Shown: piece after piece, positions 11,732 to 19,528 of the stretch | Position numbering within the stretch: position 1 is the first letter of the stretch | Layout: each line of letters begins with the position of its first letter | NCBI GenBank assembly: GCA_036381125.1 | Contig: DASVDK010000346.1 | Location: 1-22,749 of the forward strand | Direction: 5' to 3' | Source of the DNA: DASVDK01 sp036381125 [NCBI: Thermodesulfobacteriota bacterium] | GTDB taxonomy: Bacteria > DASVDK01 | DNA: 22,749 bases | The notes under the pieces: generated by a model | What the model saw: the letters and a program-made list of their open reading frames with translations, nothing else | Told to the model about the DNA's origin: nothing | Databases searched by the model: none | Translations under genes and position numbers: made by a program

Positions 11732-11781
11732 TTGACAACCGCTGAGCGAGGTGATGAAGTGTCTCCTTGCAGGAGGTACAC
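11732..11781 (+). promoter_or_regulatory. ispE upstream region: TTGACA box and hairpin that buries the Shine-Dalgarno
   Basis: TTGACA at 11732-11737 is a perfect -35 hexamer; the matching -10 at 17-base spacing (TGAAGT) is poor. AGGAGG at 11771-11776 is the best Shine-Dalgarno near ispE. The bases around it can fold: CTCCT (11763-11767) pairs with AGGAG (11771-11775) across a TGC loop, and GTGT (11759-11762) pairs with ACAC (11778-11781) around a two-base bulge. The fold would block ribosome access until opened. The rest of the divergent gap (11611-11731) has small GC palindromes only. Confidence 0.45.
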
Positions 11782-12697
11782 CACGCGCGACTCCGGCTTC
11801 TTGCGGCTTGCCTGTCCGGCAAAGGTGAACCTCTCCCTCGAGGTGCTCGGGCGACGGGCCGACGGGTATCACGACCTCCGGTCGGTCATGGTGCCCATCA
11901 GCCTGGCCGACGAGCTCGAGGTCCGGCTCGCCCCCGCGCCCGGCATTCGCGTCGCGGTCGACGGGGCCGACCTCCCCTGCGGCCCGGACAACCTCGTCCA
12001 CCGGGCCGCTGCCCGCTTCCTCGAGACGCTTCGAGGCCCGGGCGCCCTCGACCGCGCGCCGGGCGTCGACATCCGCCTCGTCAAGCGCATCCCCGTGGGC
12101 GCCGGCCTCGGAGGCGGCAGCAGCGACGCGGCCGGTACGCTCCTCGCCCTGGACCGCCTGCTCGACGCGCGGCTCGGCGAGGCCGGTCTGGCTGCCATCG
12201 GCCTCGAGCTCGGGGCGGACGTCCCGTTCTTCGTCCACGGCAGGCCGGCCCTCGCCACGGGCATCGGGGAGCGCCTGGCTCCCCTGGACGGCCTGCCCAC
12301 CCTCTGGCTGGTCCTCGTGAACCCCGGCTTCCAGGTCTCCACGGCCTGGGTCTTCCGGGAGTTCGCGGCCGCCGCGGCCTCCGGCGCGCGGTTGACGCCG
12401 CCTGGCAGCCAGAGTACCATTGACCGGTTTCTGCAAGGGTCCGCCCTCGCCGGAGTCGAGTTCCGAAACGACCTGGAATCGGTCACCTTGCGCGCCTATC
12501 CAGTACTCGAGGCGCTCAAGGGGGAACTCTCGGCGTCGGGCGCTGTCGCGACGCTCATGTCGGGCAGCGGCCCCACGGTCTTTGGCATCTTTCTCGACGA
12601 GCCTGCTGCGCGCGCGGCCGAAGGGCGCCTTCGGACCTCCGCGGGACGCCGCGTCTTCCTCGCGCACAGCACGACACGAGGACCTCACCCGATGTAG
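11759..12697 (+). CDS. ispE: 4-diphosphocytidyl-2-C-methyl-D-erythritol kinase IspE
   Basis: This GHMP kinase phosphorylates the 2-OH of CDP-methylerythritol in the non-mevalonate (MEP) isoprenoid pathway. The N-terminal [22 protein letters not shown] is an IspE hallmark. The ATP-binding GHMP motif [15 protein letters not shown] is at about 112-126 counted from this start. [18 protein letters not shown] and the C-terminal [12 protein letters not shown] motif are present. The start is uncertain. GTG 11759 (given here) and ATG 11699 leave an overlong N-terminus, while TTG 11801 is very close to the PAKVNL motif and lacks a spaced Shine-Dalgarno. An ACG at 11783 sits six bases after AGGAGG and would give the usual N-terminal length. 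Enzyme identity is not affected. Confidence 0.93.
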   Translation: MSPCRRYTTRDSGFLRLACPAKVNLSLEVLGRRADGYHDLRSVMVPISLADELEVRLAPAPGIRVAVDGADLPCGPDNLVHRAAARFLETLRGPGALDRAPGVDIRLVKRIPVGAGLGGGSSDAAGTLLALDRLLDARLGEAGLAAIGLELGADVPFFVHGRPALATGIGERLAPLDGLPTLWLVLVNPGFQVSTAWVFREFAAAAASGARLTPPGSQSTIDRFLQGSALAGVEFRNDLESVTLRAYPVLEALKGELSASGAVATLMSGSGPTVFGIFLDEPAARAAEGRLRTSAGRRVFLAHSTTRGPHPM

Positions 12698-12737
12698 AGG
12701 ATCCGGCCCGACCGGCACATTCTGGACGGAGGCGGCC

Positions 12738-13001
12738 ATGCAAGTCACCGAGGTGCGTGTCTTCCCGGTCAACGAGGACAAGCTCAAGGCCTACGCCACC
12801 ATCACGTTCGACGGCTGCTTCGTGGTGCGCGACCTGAAGGTCATCCACGGCAACAGCGGCCTCTTCGTCGCGATGCCGAGCAAGAAGCGGAAGGACGGCA
12901 CCTTCAAGGACACCGCCCATCCGCTGAACAACGAGACCAGGGAGATGATCGAGGAGAAGGTCCTCAGCGAGTACGAGAGAGAGATCACGAAAGTGGCCTG
13001 A
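12738..13001 (+). CDS. spoVG: SpoVG family RNA/DNA-binding regulator
   Basis: This 87-residue protein is a near-complete match to Spo[22 protein letters not shown] at the N-terminus, then [20 protein letters not shown] and a C-terminal helix [12 protein letters not shown]. SpoVG proteins are small nucleic-acid-binding regulators, named from Bacillus sporulation but common in non-sporulating bacteria, so the name does not imply spores here. The ATG at 12738 follows GGAGG at 12728-12732. It lies 40 bases after ispE and before tRNA-Gln and prs, an order that recalls the spoVG-prs neighbourhood of Firmicutes. The target in this organism is unknown. Confidence 0.95.
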   Translation: MQVTEVRVFPVNEDKLKAYATITFDGCFVVRDLKVIHGNSGLFVAMPSKKRKDGTFKDTAHPLNNETREMIEEKVLSEYEREITKVA

Positions 13002-13094
13002 ACCCGCCCCGGGCGCCGGCGATCGGCGCGCCGCGCGCTTCGCGCACGGCCGCCGGGACGCCGTCGCGGGCGACCGGCCACTCGAGGGGCGTGC

Positions 13095-13138
13095 GGCGCC
13101 GACGGTCGTCGTCGGGTATCGAGACCGCCGTCGGCGCC
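13095..13138. terminator. Perfect 11-bp inverted repeat after spoVG, possible terminator
   Basis: GGCGCCGACGG (13095-13105) and CCGTCGGCGCC (13128-13138) are exact complements around a 22-base spacer. The gap 13002-13236 also has a GCGCG-CTT-CGCGC mini-hairpin at 13033-13045 but no credible gene. No T-run follows. It could end the ispE-spoVG transcript or be a regulator site. Confidence 0.45.
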
Positions 13139-13236
13139 TCACGGCGGAGCGGGCGGCCGGCTTGAACCCGCGCGGGAGTACCGCCGCTTCCGGGAGAGCC
13201 GGTCGTGGCCGCGAGCCGCCGGCCGCGCGGACATCC

Positions 13237-13310
13237 TGGGGCGTCGACAAGCGGTAAGTCACTGGACTTTGACTCCAGCATCGGAGGTTCGAATCCTCCC
13301 GCCCCAGCCA
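13237..13310 (+). tRNA. tRNA-Gln, anticodon TTG, CCA encoded
   Basis: The full cloverleaf can be drawn by hand. Acceptor strands TGGGGCG and CGCCCCA pair perfectly. The D stem is GAC/GTC. The anticodon stem is CTGGA/TCCAG with loop CTTTGAC, giving anticodon TTG at 13269-13271 (reads CAA/CAG). The variable loop is CATC. The T stem is GGAGG/CCTCC with loop TTCGAAT. Discriminator G and a genome-encoded CCA finish the 74-base gene. The weak U1-A72 closing pair is typical of bacterial tRNA-Gln. It lies in the common position just before prs. Confidence 0.97.
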
Positions 13311-13321
13311 CCCTCTGCAGA

Positions 13322-13349
13322 CGTTGTAGCGTGATCGTCGTAGCGTGAC
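13322..13349. repeat. 14-bp tandem repeat between tRNA-Gln and prs
   Basis: Two adjacent 14-base units, CGTTGTAGCGTGAT and CGTCGTAGCGTGAC, agree at 12 of 14 positions. Each holds a TAGCGT hexamer. They lie 12 bases after the tRNA and 100 bases before the prs start. They could be a paired regulator site or a doubled -10-like element. Nothing else is visible in 13311-13448. Confidence 0.5.
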
Positions 13350-13448
13350 CGTCAATCCAACGCGCCCATGTGCCGCCCGGCGGGGCGACCCGCGAGGTCG
13401 CCCGCCGAGGCGCGCGCACGGCCCGAGTTCGGAGCGCCCAGGTCGTCC

Positions 13449-14390
<942 letters not shown>

Positions 14391-14423
14391 CGGGCCGGGC
14401 AGGACTCGGGAAGGACGAGGCAC

Positions 14424-15119
14424 ATGCAGCGCACGGAGATGACGGCGCAGGTTCGCCGGCAGATGGGGAAGGGGGCGGCTCGCCAGGTCCGCCGCGAAGG
14501 GCAGATCCCGGCGGTCCTCTACGGGCGCGGGACCAGCCCGGTCGCCCTCAGCGTGAGCCCACAGGCCCTTCGGGGCGCGCTCGCCACCGGCGGCGCCAAC
14601 GCGCTCATCACGCTCAAGATCGAGGGCGACGGGGCCTCGGGCGCGACGAAGGTCGTCATGCTCAAGGACGTCCAGACCGACCCGGTGCGCCGCACCTGGA
14701 TCCACGCGGACCTCTACGAGGTCCGGATGGACGAGACGATCACCGTCGAGGTGCCGGTCCGGATCGTCGGCAAGGCCGAGGGGGTCAAGACGGGCGGCAT
14801 CCTCGAGACCGTGCTGCGGTCGGTCACGGTCGAGTGCCTCCCGGGGCAGATCCCCGACGTGTTCGAGGTGGACGTGACGCCGCTTGCCGTCGGCCAGTCG
14901 ATCCACGTCGGCGACCTGAAGCTCCCCGAGGGGGTCAGGCTCAGGACCCCGGCGGGCGACACGCTGGTCACGGTCATCGCGCCGCAGGCCGAGGCGGCGC
15001 CGACGCCCGAGGAGCAGGAGGCGGCGCTCAAGGCGAGCCTCGCGGGGCCCGAGGGCGAGGCCAAGGGCGCCGGGGCGTCGGGCGGCGGCGCGAAGCCGGC
15101 CGGCGGCGGGAAGAAGTAG
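14424..15119 (+). CDS. rplY: 50S ribosomal protein bL25 (CTC/TL5 form)
   Basis: This 231-residue protein is the long, two-domain form of bL25, which binds 5S rRNA in the central protuberance. The N-terminal 5S-binding domain (about 1-95) shows KGAARQVRREGQIPAVLYGRG and HADLYEVRMDE. The C-terminal TL5 domain (about 96-190) shows VEVPVRIVGKAEGVKTGGIL and VGQSIHVGDLKLPEGV. The last 40 residues are an Ala/Gly/Glu/Lys low-complexity tail ending in GGGKK. The ATG at 14424 follows GGAAGGACGAGG. The pth start is three bases after the stop, so translation is coupled. Confidence 0.95.
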   Translation: MQRTEMTAQVRRQMGKGAARQVRREGQIPAVLYGRGTSPVALSVSPQALRGALATGGANALITLKIEGDGASGATKVVMLKDVQTDPVRRTWIHADLYEVRMDETITVEVPVRIVGKAEGVKTGGILETVLRSVTVECLPGQIPDVFEVDVTPLAVGQSIHVGDLKLPEGVRLRTPAGDTLVTVIAPQAEAAPTPEEQEAALKASLAGPEGEAKGAGASGGGAKPAGGGKK

Positions 15120-15122
15120 CGG

Positions 15123-15749
15123 TTGAAGATCATCGCCGGCCTCGGCAACCCCGGACCGGAGTACGAGGTCACGCGGCACAACGTCGGGTTCCTCGTGGTG
15201 GACGCCCTGGCGGACGCCCACGGGCTCGCCTTCGGGCCGCGGAAGTTCGACGCGCTGACGGCGCGCGGGCGGGTGGCGGGCCAGGAGGTGCTCCTGGCCA
15301 AGCCGCTCACGTACGTGAACCTGAGCGGTCGCAGCATCGCGCCGCTCGCGGCGTTCCACAAGGTGGCGCCGTCGGACCTCCTGGTGGTCCACGACGACCT
15401 CGACCTCGAGTTCGGCCGCATCCAGCTCCGCGAGCGCGGCGGCGACGGCGGGCACAACGGCCTCAGGTCGATCATCGCCGAGCTCGGCAGCCGGGACTTC
15501 GCGAGGCTCAGGGTCGGCATCGGGCGCCCCCGACTTCCCGATGGCGCGCCGCCGCGGGCGCCCTCGGCGCGGCGCGGACAGGTCGTCGGTCACGTCCTGT
15601 CCCCGTTCACGGACGAGGAACTCCCGACGCTCGAGCGGGTCATCGCCCGGGCGGTCGAGGCGATCGAGAGCGTCCTGCGCGAGGGGATCGCGCGGGCGAT
15701 GAACCGGTACAACCAGCTCCTTGCTCCGGACGCGAGGTCCGGGGCTTGA
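15123..15749 (+). CDS. pth: Peptidyl-tRNA hydrolase
   Basis: This 208-residue enzyme frees tRNA from peptidyl-tRNAs that drop off the ribosome. It begins MKIIAGLGNPGPEY from a TTG start at 15123, with GGGAAGAAG at the end of rplY as the Shine-Dalgarno. The TTG gives exactly the family N-terminus. Catalytic residues are in place: Asn9, His19 (TRHNVGF), Asn66 (YVNLSG), Asp91 (HDDLDLEF) and Asn112 (GGHNGL). The usual Met before Asn66 is Val. A short Pro/Ala/Arg-rich insertion (about 139-151) precedes GHVLSPF. The gene follows rplY by three bases, a very common pairing. Confidence 0.96.
   Translation: MKIIAGLGNPGPEYEVTRHNVGFLVVDALADAHGLAFGPRKFDALTARGRVAGQEVLLAKPLTYVNLSGRSIAPLAAFHKVAPSDLLVVHDDLDLEFGRIQLRERGGDGGHNGLRSIIAELGSRDFARLRVGIGRPRLPDGAPPRAPSARRGQVVGHVLSPFTDEELPTLERVIARAVEAIESVLREGIARAMNRYNQLLAPDARSGA
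15726..15742. promoter_or_regulatory. Small hairpin at the pth-rpsF junction
   Basis: CCGGAC and GTCCGG form a perfect 6-bp stem with a GCGAG loop across the end of pth, 30 bases before the rpsF start. It may be a processing site or a target for ribosomal-protein feedback; it could also be chance in such GC-rich sequence. Confidence 0.3.
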
Positions 15750-15771
15750 CAGCCACAAGGAGACGCACCAC

Positions 15772-16224
15772 GTGACGCGGTACGAACTGGTCTTCATCGT
15801 GCATCCCGACCGATCCGACGAGGACGCCCGCAAGGTGCTCGATCGGGTGAAGGACGTCGTCGCCAGCCAGGGCGGCGAGGTCCTCAAGGTCGAGGAGTGG
15901 GGCAAGCGCAAGCTGGCCTACGAGATCAAGAAGCAGTCGAAGGGTACGTACTTCCTGGTGCACTACAACGGCACCGGGGCGGTCCTCAACGAGGTCGAGC
16001 GGACCCTCCGCATCTCGGACGACGTCCTCAAGTACCTGACGGTGGTCGTCGACGAGCGGGACCTCGCCGCGCAGGCGGCCGCTGCCTCCACCGCCGGGAC
16101 CGCGCCGAGGCGGGCCGGCGACGGCGACGAGGGGGGCGAAGGGACCGAGGGACGCGAGGGGGGCGACGGGGACGCGGCGACCCCCATGGCGGCCGCCGCT
16201 GCGGACGACGCCGACGGCAAGTAG
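15772..16224 (+). CDS. rpsF: 30S ribosomal protein bS6
   Basis: This 150-residue protein binds the central domain of 16S rRNA with bS18. The core (about 1-95) is plain: TRYELVFIVHPD, EWGKRKLAYEIKKQSKGTYF and LRISDDVLKYLTVVVDE. The last 55 residues form a low-complexity tail rich in Ala, Gly, Asp and Glu. A TTG at 15721 would add 17 residues. The GTG at 15772 is chosen because AAGGAGA (15757-15763) is eight bases upstream and the N-terminus then matches the family. It is followed directly by rpsR without the ssb gene often found between them. Confidence 0.95.
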   Translation: MTRYELVFIVHPDRSDEDARKVLDRVKDVVASQGGEVLKVEEWGKRKLAYEIKKQSKGTYFLVHYNGTGAVLNEVERTLRISDDVLKYLTVVVDERDLAAQAAAASTAGTAPRRAGDGDEGGEGTEGREGGDGDAATPMAAAAADDADGK

Positions 16225-16254
16225 CGCGCCCCGATCTCGAGAGGCATTCACACG

Positions 16255-16569
16255 ATGGAGACGACGACCATGACCGTTCCGACCACGCCTGGTCAGGGCC
16301 CTTCGCGGTCCGTGGGGCCCTCGGCCGGGCCCGCGCCGAAGCCGAAGCGGACGTTCGGCCGCCGCAAGGTCTGCCGCTTCTGCGCCGACAAGAGCCTGCG
16401 GATCGACTACAAGGACCCGCGGACGCTCAAGTACTTCACCACCGAGCGGGGCAAGATCATCCCGCGCCGGATCTCGGGTAACTGCGCCCGGCACCAGCGC
16501 GCCATGACGACCGCGATCAAGCGCGCGCGGCACATCGCGCTCTTGCCGTTCACCGCGTCGATGACCTGA
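16255..16569 (+). CDS. rpsR: 30S ribosomal protein bS18
   Basis: This 104-residue protein pairs with bS6 on the 30S platform. The conserved core begins near residue 33: [30 protein letters not shown] and [29 protein letters not shown]. Cys40, Cys43 and Cys77 with His80 form the metal-binding (C+) version. Residues 1-32 are an extra Thr/Pro/Ser/Gly-rich extension. ATG 16255 is used; ATG 16270 would shorten the extension by five residues. The gene lies 30 bases after rpsF. Confidence 0.95.
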   Translation: METTTMTVPTTPGQGPSRSVGPSAGPAPKPKRTFGRRKVCRFCADKSLRIDYKDPRTLKYFTTERGKIIPRRISGNCARHQRAMTTAIKRARHIALLPFTASMT

Positions 16570-16585
16570 GCGCCGCGCGGCCGTG

Positions 16586-17566
16586 ATGGGGAGCCAGGAC
16601 CAGCGGGCGTCCCGATCGGTGGGGCGGACGGCGGGTGCGGTGCTCCTCGCGGCCGCGCTCGGCGGGGCGCCGCTCGTCGCGCCGCTGCCGGGCCTGCTCG
16701 CGCACCTCTTCACGCCGGCCCCCATCGTCTGGCTCGTGTGGCGGGGGGAGCGGCGGGCCGCGGCGCTGGCGGGGGCCGGCGTGCTCGGCGCGGCCCTCCT
16801 CGGCGGGCCGGCCTACCTGACCCAGGTGGTCGAGTTCATCGCGCCCATGACGCTGGCGCTCGTCCGGGCGGTGTCGGGCCGGTGGTCCGCCTCGCGGGCG
16901 GTCCTGATCGCCACCGCGGCGACCGTGGCGGTCGGGGTCGTCGGGCTGGTGTCGCAGGGGGGCAACCCGGTGGAGGCGGCCCGCGAGCAGGCGCGACAGG
17001 CGGGCGAGATGCTGGCCGACGTCCTGGCGCGCGACGCCGGGGAGACGGTCGACGCCGCCGCGGTGGCGCGGTGGCTCTTCCGGCTCCAGCCGGCCCTCGT
17101 CCTGACGGTCGTGGCGACGGTGGCGTGGCTCAACCTGGCCATCGTCCGGCGCTCCGTGCTCGGCTGGGCGCCGCTCGACCTCGGCGCCGCCGGGCCGAAC
17201 GCGGAGCGGCCGCCGTTCGACGCGTGGTACGAGTGGCGAGCGCCCGAGCCGCTCGTGTTCGTGCTGATCCTCGGGGGGCTCGCGCTGCTCCCCGGGCACG
17301 AGGCGGCGACGGCCGCGGGACTGAACGTCCTCATCGTCGTCGGCCTCGTCTACCTCTGGCAGGGACTCGCCGTCGTCGGGTTCGTCTTCCGCGTCCGGCG
17401 CGTCCCCATGCCGTTCCGGGGGGCCGGCTACGCGCTCGTCGCGCTGCATCCGGCCGTGGCGGCGCTGGTCGGGGTGCTCGGCCTCGCCGATCTCTGGGTG
17501 GATTTCCGTCGGCGCGCGCGCCGCTCGGCCGGCCGCGCGACCGACGACGCCGATCATGGAGGCTAG
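16586..17566 (+). CDS. DUF2232 family (YybS-like) integral membrane protein
   Basis: This 326-residue protein consists mostly of hydrophobic helices, about eight: 8-25, 30-45, 50-72, 78-115, 150-178, 215-232, 236-262 and 275-298, with a basic C-terminus. I recognise it as DUF2232 mainly from its position between rpsR and rplI, where YybS-like proteins occur in many bacteria, and from its length and topology. The family has no established biochemical role. A GTG at 16583 lies directly before the ATG used here, and neither has a clear Shine-Dalgarno. Its stop overlaps the region carrying the rplI ribosome-binding site, so expression is tied to the ribosomal-protein operon. Confidence 0.8.
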   Translation: MGSQDQRASRSVGRTAGAVLLAAALGGAPLVAPLPGLLAHLFTPAPIVWLVWRGERRAAALAGAGVLGAALLGGPAYLTQVVEFIAPMTLALVRAVSGRWSASRAVLIATAATVAVGVVGLVSQGGNPVEAAREQARQAGEMLADVLARDAGETVDAAAVARWLFRLQPALVLTVVATVAWLNLAIVRRSVLGWAPLDLGAAGPNAERPPFDAWYEWRAPEPLVFVLILGGLALLPGHEAATAAGLNVLIVVGLVYLWQGLAVVGFVFRVRRVPMPFRGAGYALVALHPAVAALVGVLGLADLWVDFRRRARRSAGRATDDADHGG

Positions 17567-17572
17567 GGACCC

Positions 17573-18028
17573 ATGAAGTTGATCCTGCGTGAGGACATCG
17601 CCAAGCTCGGCCGGATGGGCGATCTCGTGGAGGTGAAGGACGGCTACGGCCGCAACTACCTCCTGCCGAAGAAGCTCGCCGTCCTGGCCACCGAGAAGAA
17701 CGTCCGCGCCCTCGAGCACGAGAAGCGCGTGATCGAGACCAAGGCGAAGAAGCTCGAGCAGTCCGCCAGGACGCAGGCCCAGGCGCTCGACGGGGTCAGC
17801 GTGCGCTTCGTGCGCGCGGCCGGCGAGGAGGGGAAGCTCTTCGGCTCGGTGACCGCCATGGACATCGAGGAGGCGCTCAGGGACAAGGGCCACGAGGTGG
17901 AGCGCCGCCGCATCGAGCTCGCCTACCCGATCAAGACCCTCGGGACGCACGAGGTGAAGGTCCGCATCCTGCGCGACATCGCCGCGACGATCACGGTCGA
18001 GGTCGTGCGCGAGGACGCGGCGGCCTGA
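17573..18028 (+). CDS. rplI: 50S ribosomal protein bL9
   Basis: This 151-residue protein binds 23S rRNA near the L1 stalk. The N-terminal domain (MKLILREDIAKLGRMGDLVE then VKDGYGRNYLLPKKLA) is diagnostic. A long connecting helix (about 41-75) and the C-terminal domain (GKLFGSVTAMDIEEAL, then YPIKTLGTHEVKVRI) follow. The ATG at 17573 follows GGAGG at 17558-17562, which overlaps the end of the DUF2232 gene. Normal length, no anomalies. Confidence 0.97.
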   Translation: MKLILREDIAKLGRMGDLVEVKDGYGRNYLLPKKLAVLATEKNVRALEHEKRVIETKAKKLEQSARTQAQALDGVSVRFVRAAGEEGKLFGSVTAMDIEEALRDKGHEVERRRIELAYPIKTLGTHEVKVRILRDIAATITVEVVREDAAA

Positions 18029-18035
18029 CGCGGCC

Positions 18036-18053
18036 GCTCGGGCGAACCCGGGC
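18036..18053. terminator. Hairpin after rplI, candidate terminator
   Basis: GCTCGGG-CGAA-CCCGGGC forms a 7-bp stem (one T-G pair) with a stable tetraloop seven bases after the rplI stop. No T-run follows. It lies between the ribosomal-protein operon and the candidate dnaB promoter. Confidence 0.5.
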
Positions 18054-18109
18054 TGACGGGGATCGCGACGAGGCAGAGCCGCGAGAGGGCCGCGAACCGC
18101 GAACTGCGG

Positions 18110-18115
18110 TAGACT
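18110..18115 (+). promoter_or_regulatory. Candidate -10 box of dnaB with predicted +1 on the start codon
   Basis: TAGACT ends six bases before the dnaB ATG. Taking its last T as -7 puts +1 exactly on the A at 18122. No Shine-Dalgarno is seen upstream, which agrees with a leaderless mRNA. No -35 hexamer and no TG extension are present. Confidence 0.5.
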
Positions 18116-18121
18116 CCGCGC

Positions 18122-19471
18122 ATGGCGCACGAGCGGATCCCGCCGCAGGACCTGGAGGCCGAACGGGCGGTCCTCGGCGGGATCCTTCGCGACAACGACG
18201 CCATCAACCGGGTGGTCGAGCTGGTCGCGCCGGAGGACTTCTACCAGCCGGGGCACCGGGCGATCTACGCGGCGATGCTCGAGCTCTCCGAGCGGGGCGC
18301 GCCGATCGACGTCATCACGCTCGCCGAGGCGCTGCGGGTGCAGGGCCGCCTCGACGACGTCGGAGGCCGCGCGGGGCTCGCCGCGCTGGCCGACGCCACG
18401 CCGACGGCCGTCGGCATCGAGGCCCACGCCAGGCCGGTCCGCGACCGGTCGCTCCTGCGGCGGGCGATCGCCGCGGCGCAGGCGGTCATCGCCCGCGGCT
18501 ACGAGGACCCGGGCGACGTGGACGACTTCCTCGATCAGGCCGAGCGGAGCGTCTTCGAGCTGTCCGAGCGGCGCGTGCGCCCCTCCTTCGTCGCGACCCG
18601 CGACCTCGTTCGCGAGGCCTTCCGCGTGATCGAGGAGCGGGCCGAGGCGGGCAACCCGACGACCGGCGTCCCGACCGGGTTCCGCGACCTCGACGACATG
18701 ACCGGCGGGTTGCAGCCGGGCGACCTGGTCATCATCGCGGGCCGGCCGGCGATGGGGAAGACGGCCTTCGCGCTGAACCTCGCCGGCCACGTGGCGCTCC
18801 GGGAGAGGCGGGGCGTGGCGGTCTTCTCGCTCGAGATGTCGCGCGAGCAGCTCGTCATGCGGATGCTCTGCGCCGAGGCCAAGGTCGACGCCGGGCGGCT
18901 GCGCAGCGGCTTCCTCTCCGAGCGCGACTGGCGGGAGCTCACCCGGCACGCGGGCCGGCTCTCCGAGGCGCCGCTCTTCATCGACGACACGCCCGCGCTG
19001 ACCGTCCTCGAGATGCGGGCAAAGGCGCGCCGCCTCACGGCCGAGCGGCCCCTCGGGCTCCTCGTGGTCGACTACCTGCAGCTCATGCGCGGGCCGGACC
19101 AGGGGGGCGAGCGGCGCGAGCAGGAGATCAGCGAGATCTCGCGCGGCCTCAAGGCGCTCGCCAAGGAGCTGTCGGTCCCGGTGGTGGCCCTCTCGCAGCT
19201 CAACCGCGGCCTCGAGATGCGCGACGAGAAGCGGCCGAAGCTCTCGGACCTGCGCGAGTCGGGCGCCATCGAGCAGGACGCGGACCTCATCCTCTTCCTC
19301 TACCGCGACGCGGTCTACCGCAACCGGGAGTGGCGCGAGGCGAACCCCGACAAGGTCGGCGACGCCGAGGTCATCATCGGCAAGCAGCGCAACGGCCCCA
19401 TCGGGACCGTCCACCTCGAGTTCGTCGACCGCTTCACCCTCTTCCAGGACAGGGCGAGCGCCGAGCCGTAG
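18122..19471 (+). CDS. dnaB: Replicative DNA helicase DnaB
   Basis: This 449-residue hexameric helicase unwinds DNA ahead of the replication fork and recruits primase. The N-terminal domain (about 1-105) shows IPPQDLEAERAVLGGIL and EDFYQPGHRAIYAAM. The RecA-like domain begins near 180 with TGFRDLDDMTGGLQPGDLVI. Walker A is GRPAMGKT (207-214), Walker B is LLVVDYLQLM, and SQLNRGLEMR with DLRESGAIEQDADLI follow. No intein interrupts the Walker A or other common insertion sites. The ATG at 18122 gives the normal N-terminus. Its place after rplI is widely conserved. Confidence 0.98.
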   Translation: MAHERIPPQDLEAERAVLGGILRDNDAINRVVELVAPEDFYQPGHRAIYAAMLELSERGAPIDVITLAEALRVQGRLDDVGGRAGLAALADATPTAVGIEAHARPVRDRSLLRRAIAAAQAVIARGYEDPGDVDDFLDQAERSVFELSERRVRPSFVATRDLVREAFRVIEERAEAGNPTTGVPTGFRDLDDMTGGLQPGDLVIIAGRPAMGKTAFALNLAGHVALRERRGVAVFSLEMSREQLVMRMLCAEAKVDAGRLRSGFLSERDWRELTRHAGRLSEAPLFIDDTPALTVLEMRAKARRLTAERPLGLLVVDYLQLMRGPDQGGERREQEISEISRGLKALAKELSVPVVALSQLNRGLEMRDEKRPKLSDLRESGAIEQDADLILFLYRDAVYRNREWREANPDKVGDAEVIIGKQRNGPIGTVHLEFVDRFTLFQDRASAEP

Positions 19472-19491
19472 GGACGCCGCGAGGGCCTGCA

Positions 19492-19507
19492 CCGCCGGGG
19501 CCGGCGG
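19492..19507. terminator. Hairpin after dnaB, candidate terminator
   Basis: CCGCCG-GGGC-CGGCGG is a 6-bp all-GC stem 20 bases after the dnaB stop, followed by CTCCTCTGCT. It directly precedes the candidate promoter of the ABC transporter operon. Confidence 0.45.
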
Positions 19508-19513
19508 CTCCTC

Positions 19514-19522
19514 TGCTAGACT
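19514..19522 (+). promoter_or_regulatory. Candidate extended -10 promoter of the ABC importer operon, leaderless
   Basis: TGC-TAGACT is an extended -10 whose last T is seven bases before the ATG at 19529, so the predicted +1 is the A of the start codon. No Shine-Dalgarno is present upstream. The hexamer and spacing are identical to those before dnaB. Confidence 0.55.
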
Positions 19523-19528
19523 GCGGCG

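Noticed and set aside
13162-13190. TTGAAC as -35 of a tRNA-Gln promoter
   Set aside because: No usable -10 lies 16-18 bases downstream; the sequence there is CGCTTC.
12985-13419. 144-codon minus-strand frame containing GGFEPPMLESKSSDLPL
   Set aside because: This peptide pattern is the well-known false translation of the antisense strand of a tRNA gene; here it comes from tRNA-Gln.
13368-13448. 27-residue N-terminal extension of prs
   Set aside because: Pro/Ala/Arg-rich, absent from the family, no better ribosome-binding site; the ATG at 13449 gives the normal length.
15721-15771. TTG start adding 17 residues to bS6
   Set aside because: It overlaps the end of pth and lacks a Shine-Dalgarno; GTG 15772 has AAGGAGA eight bases upstream and the family N-terminus.
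18740-18763. Intein in DnaB
   Set aside because: The Walker A region and later motifs are continuous and the protein is of normal length.
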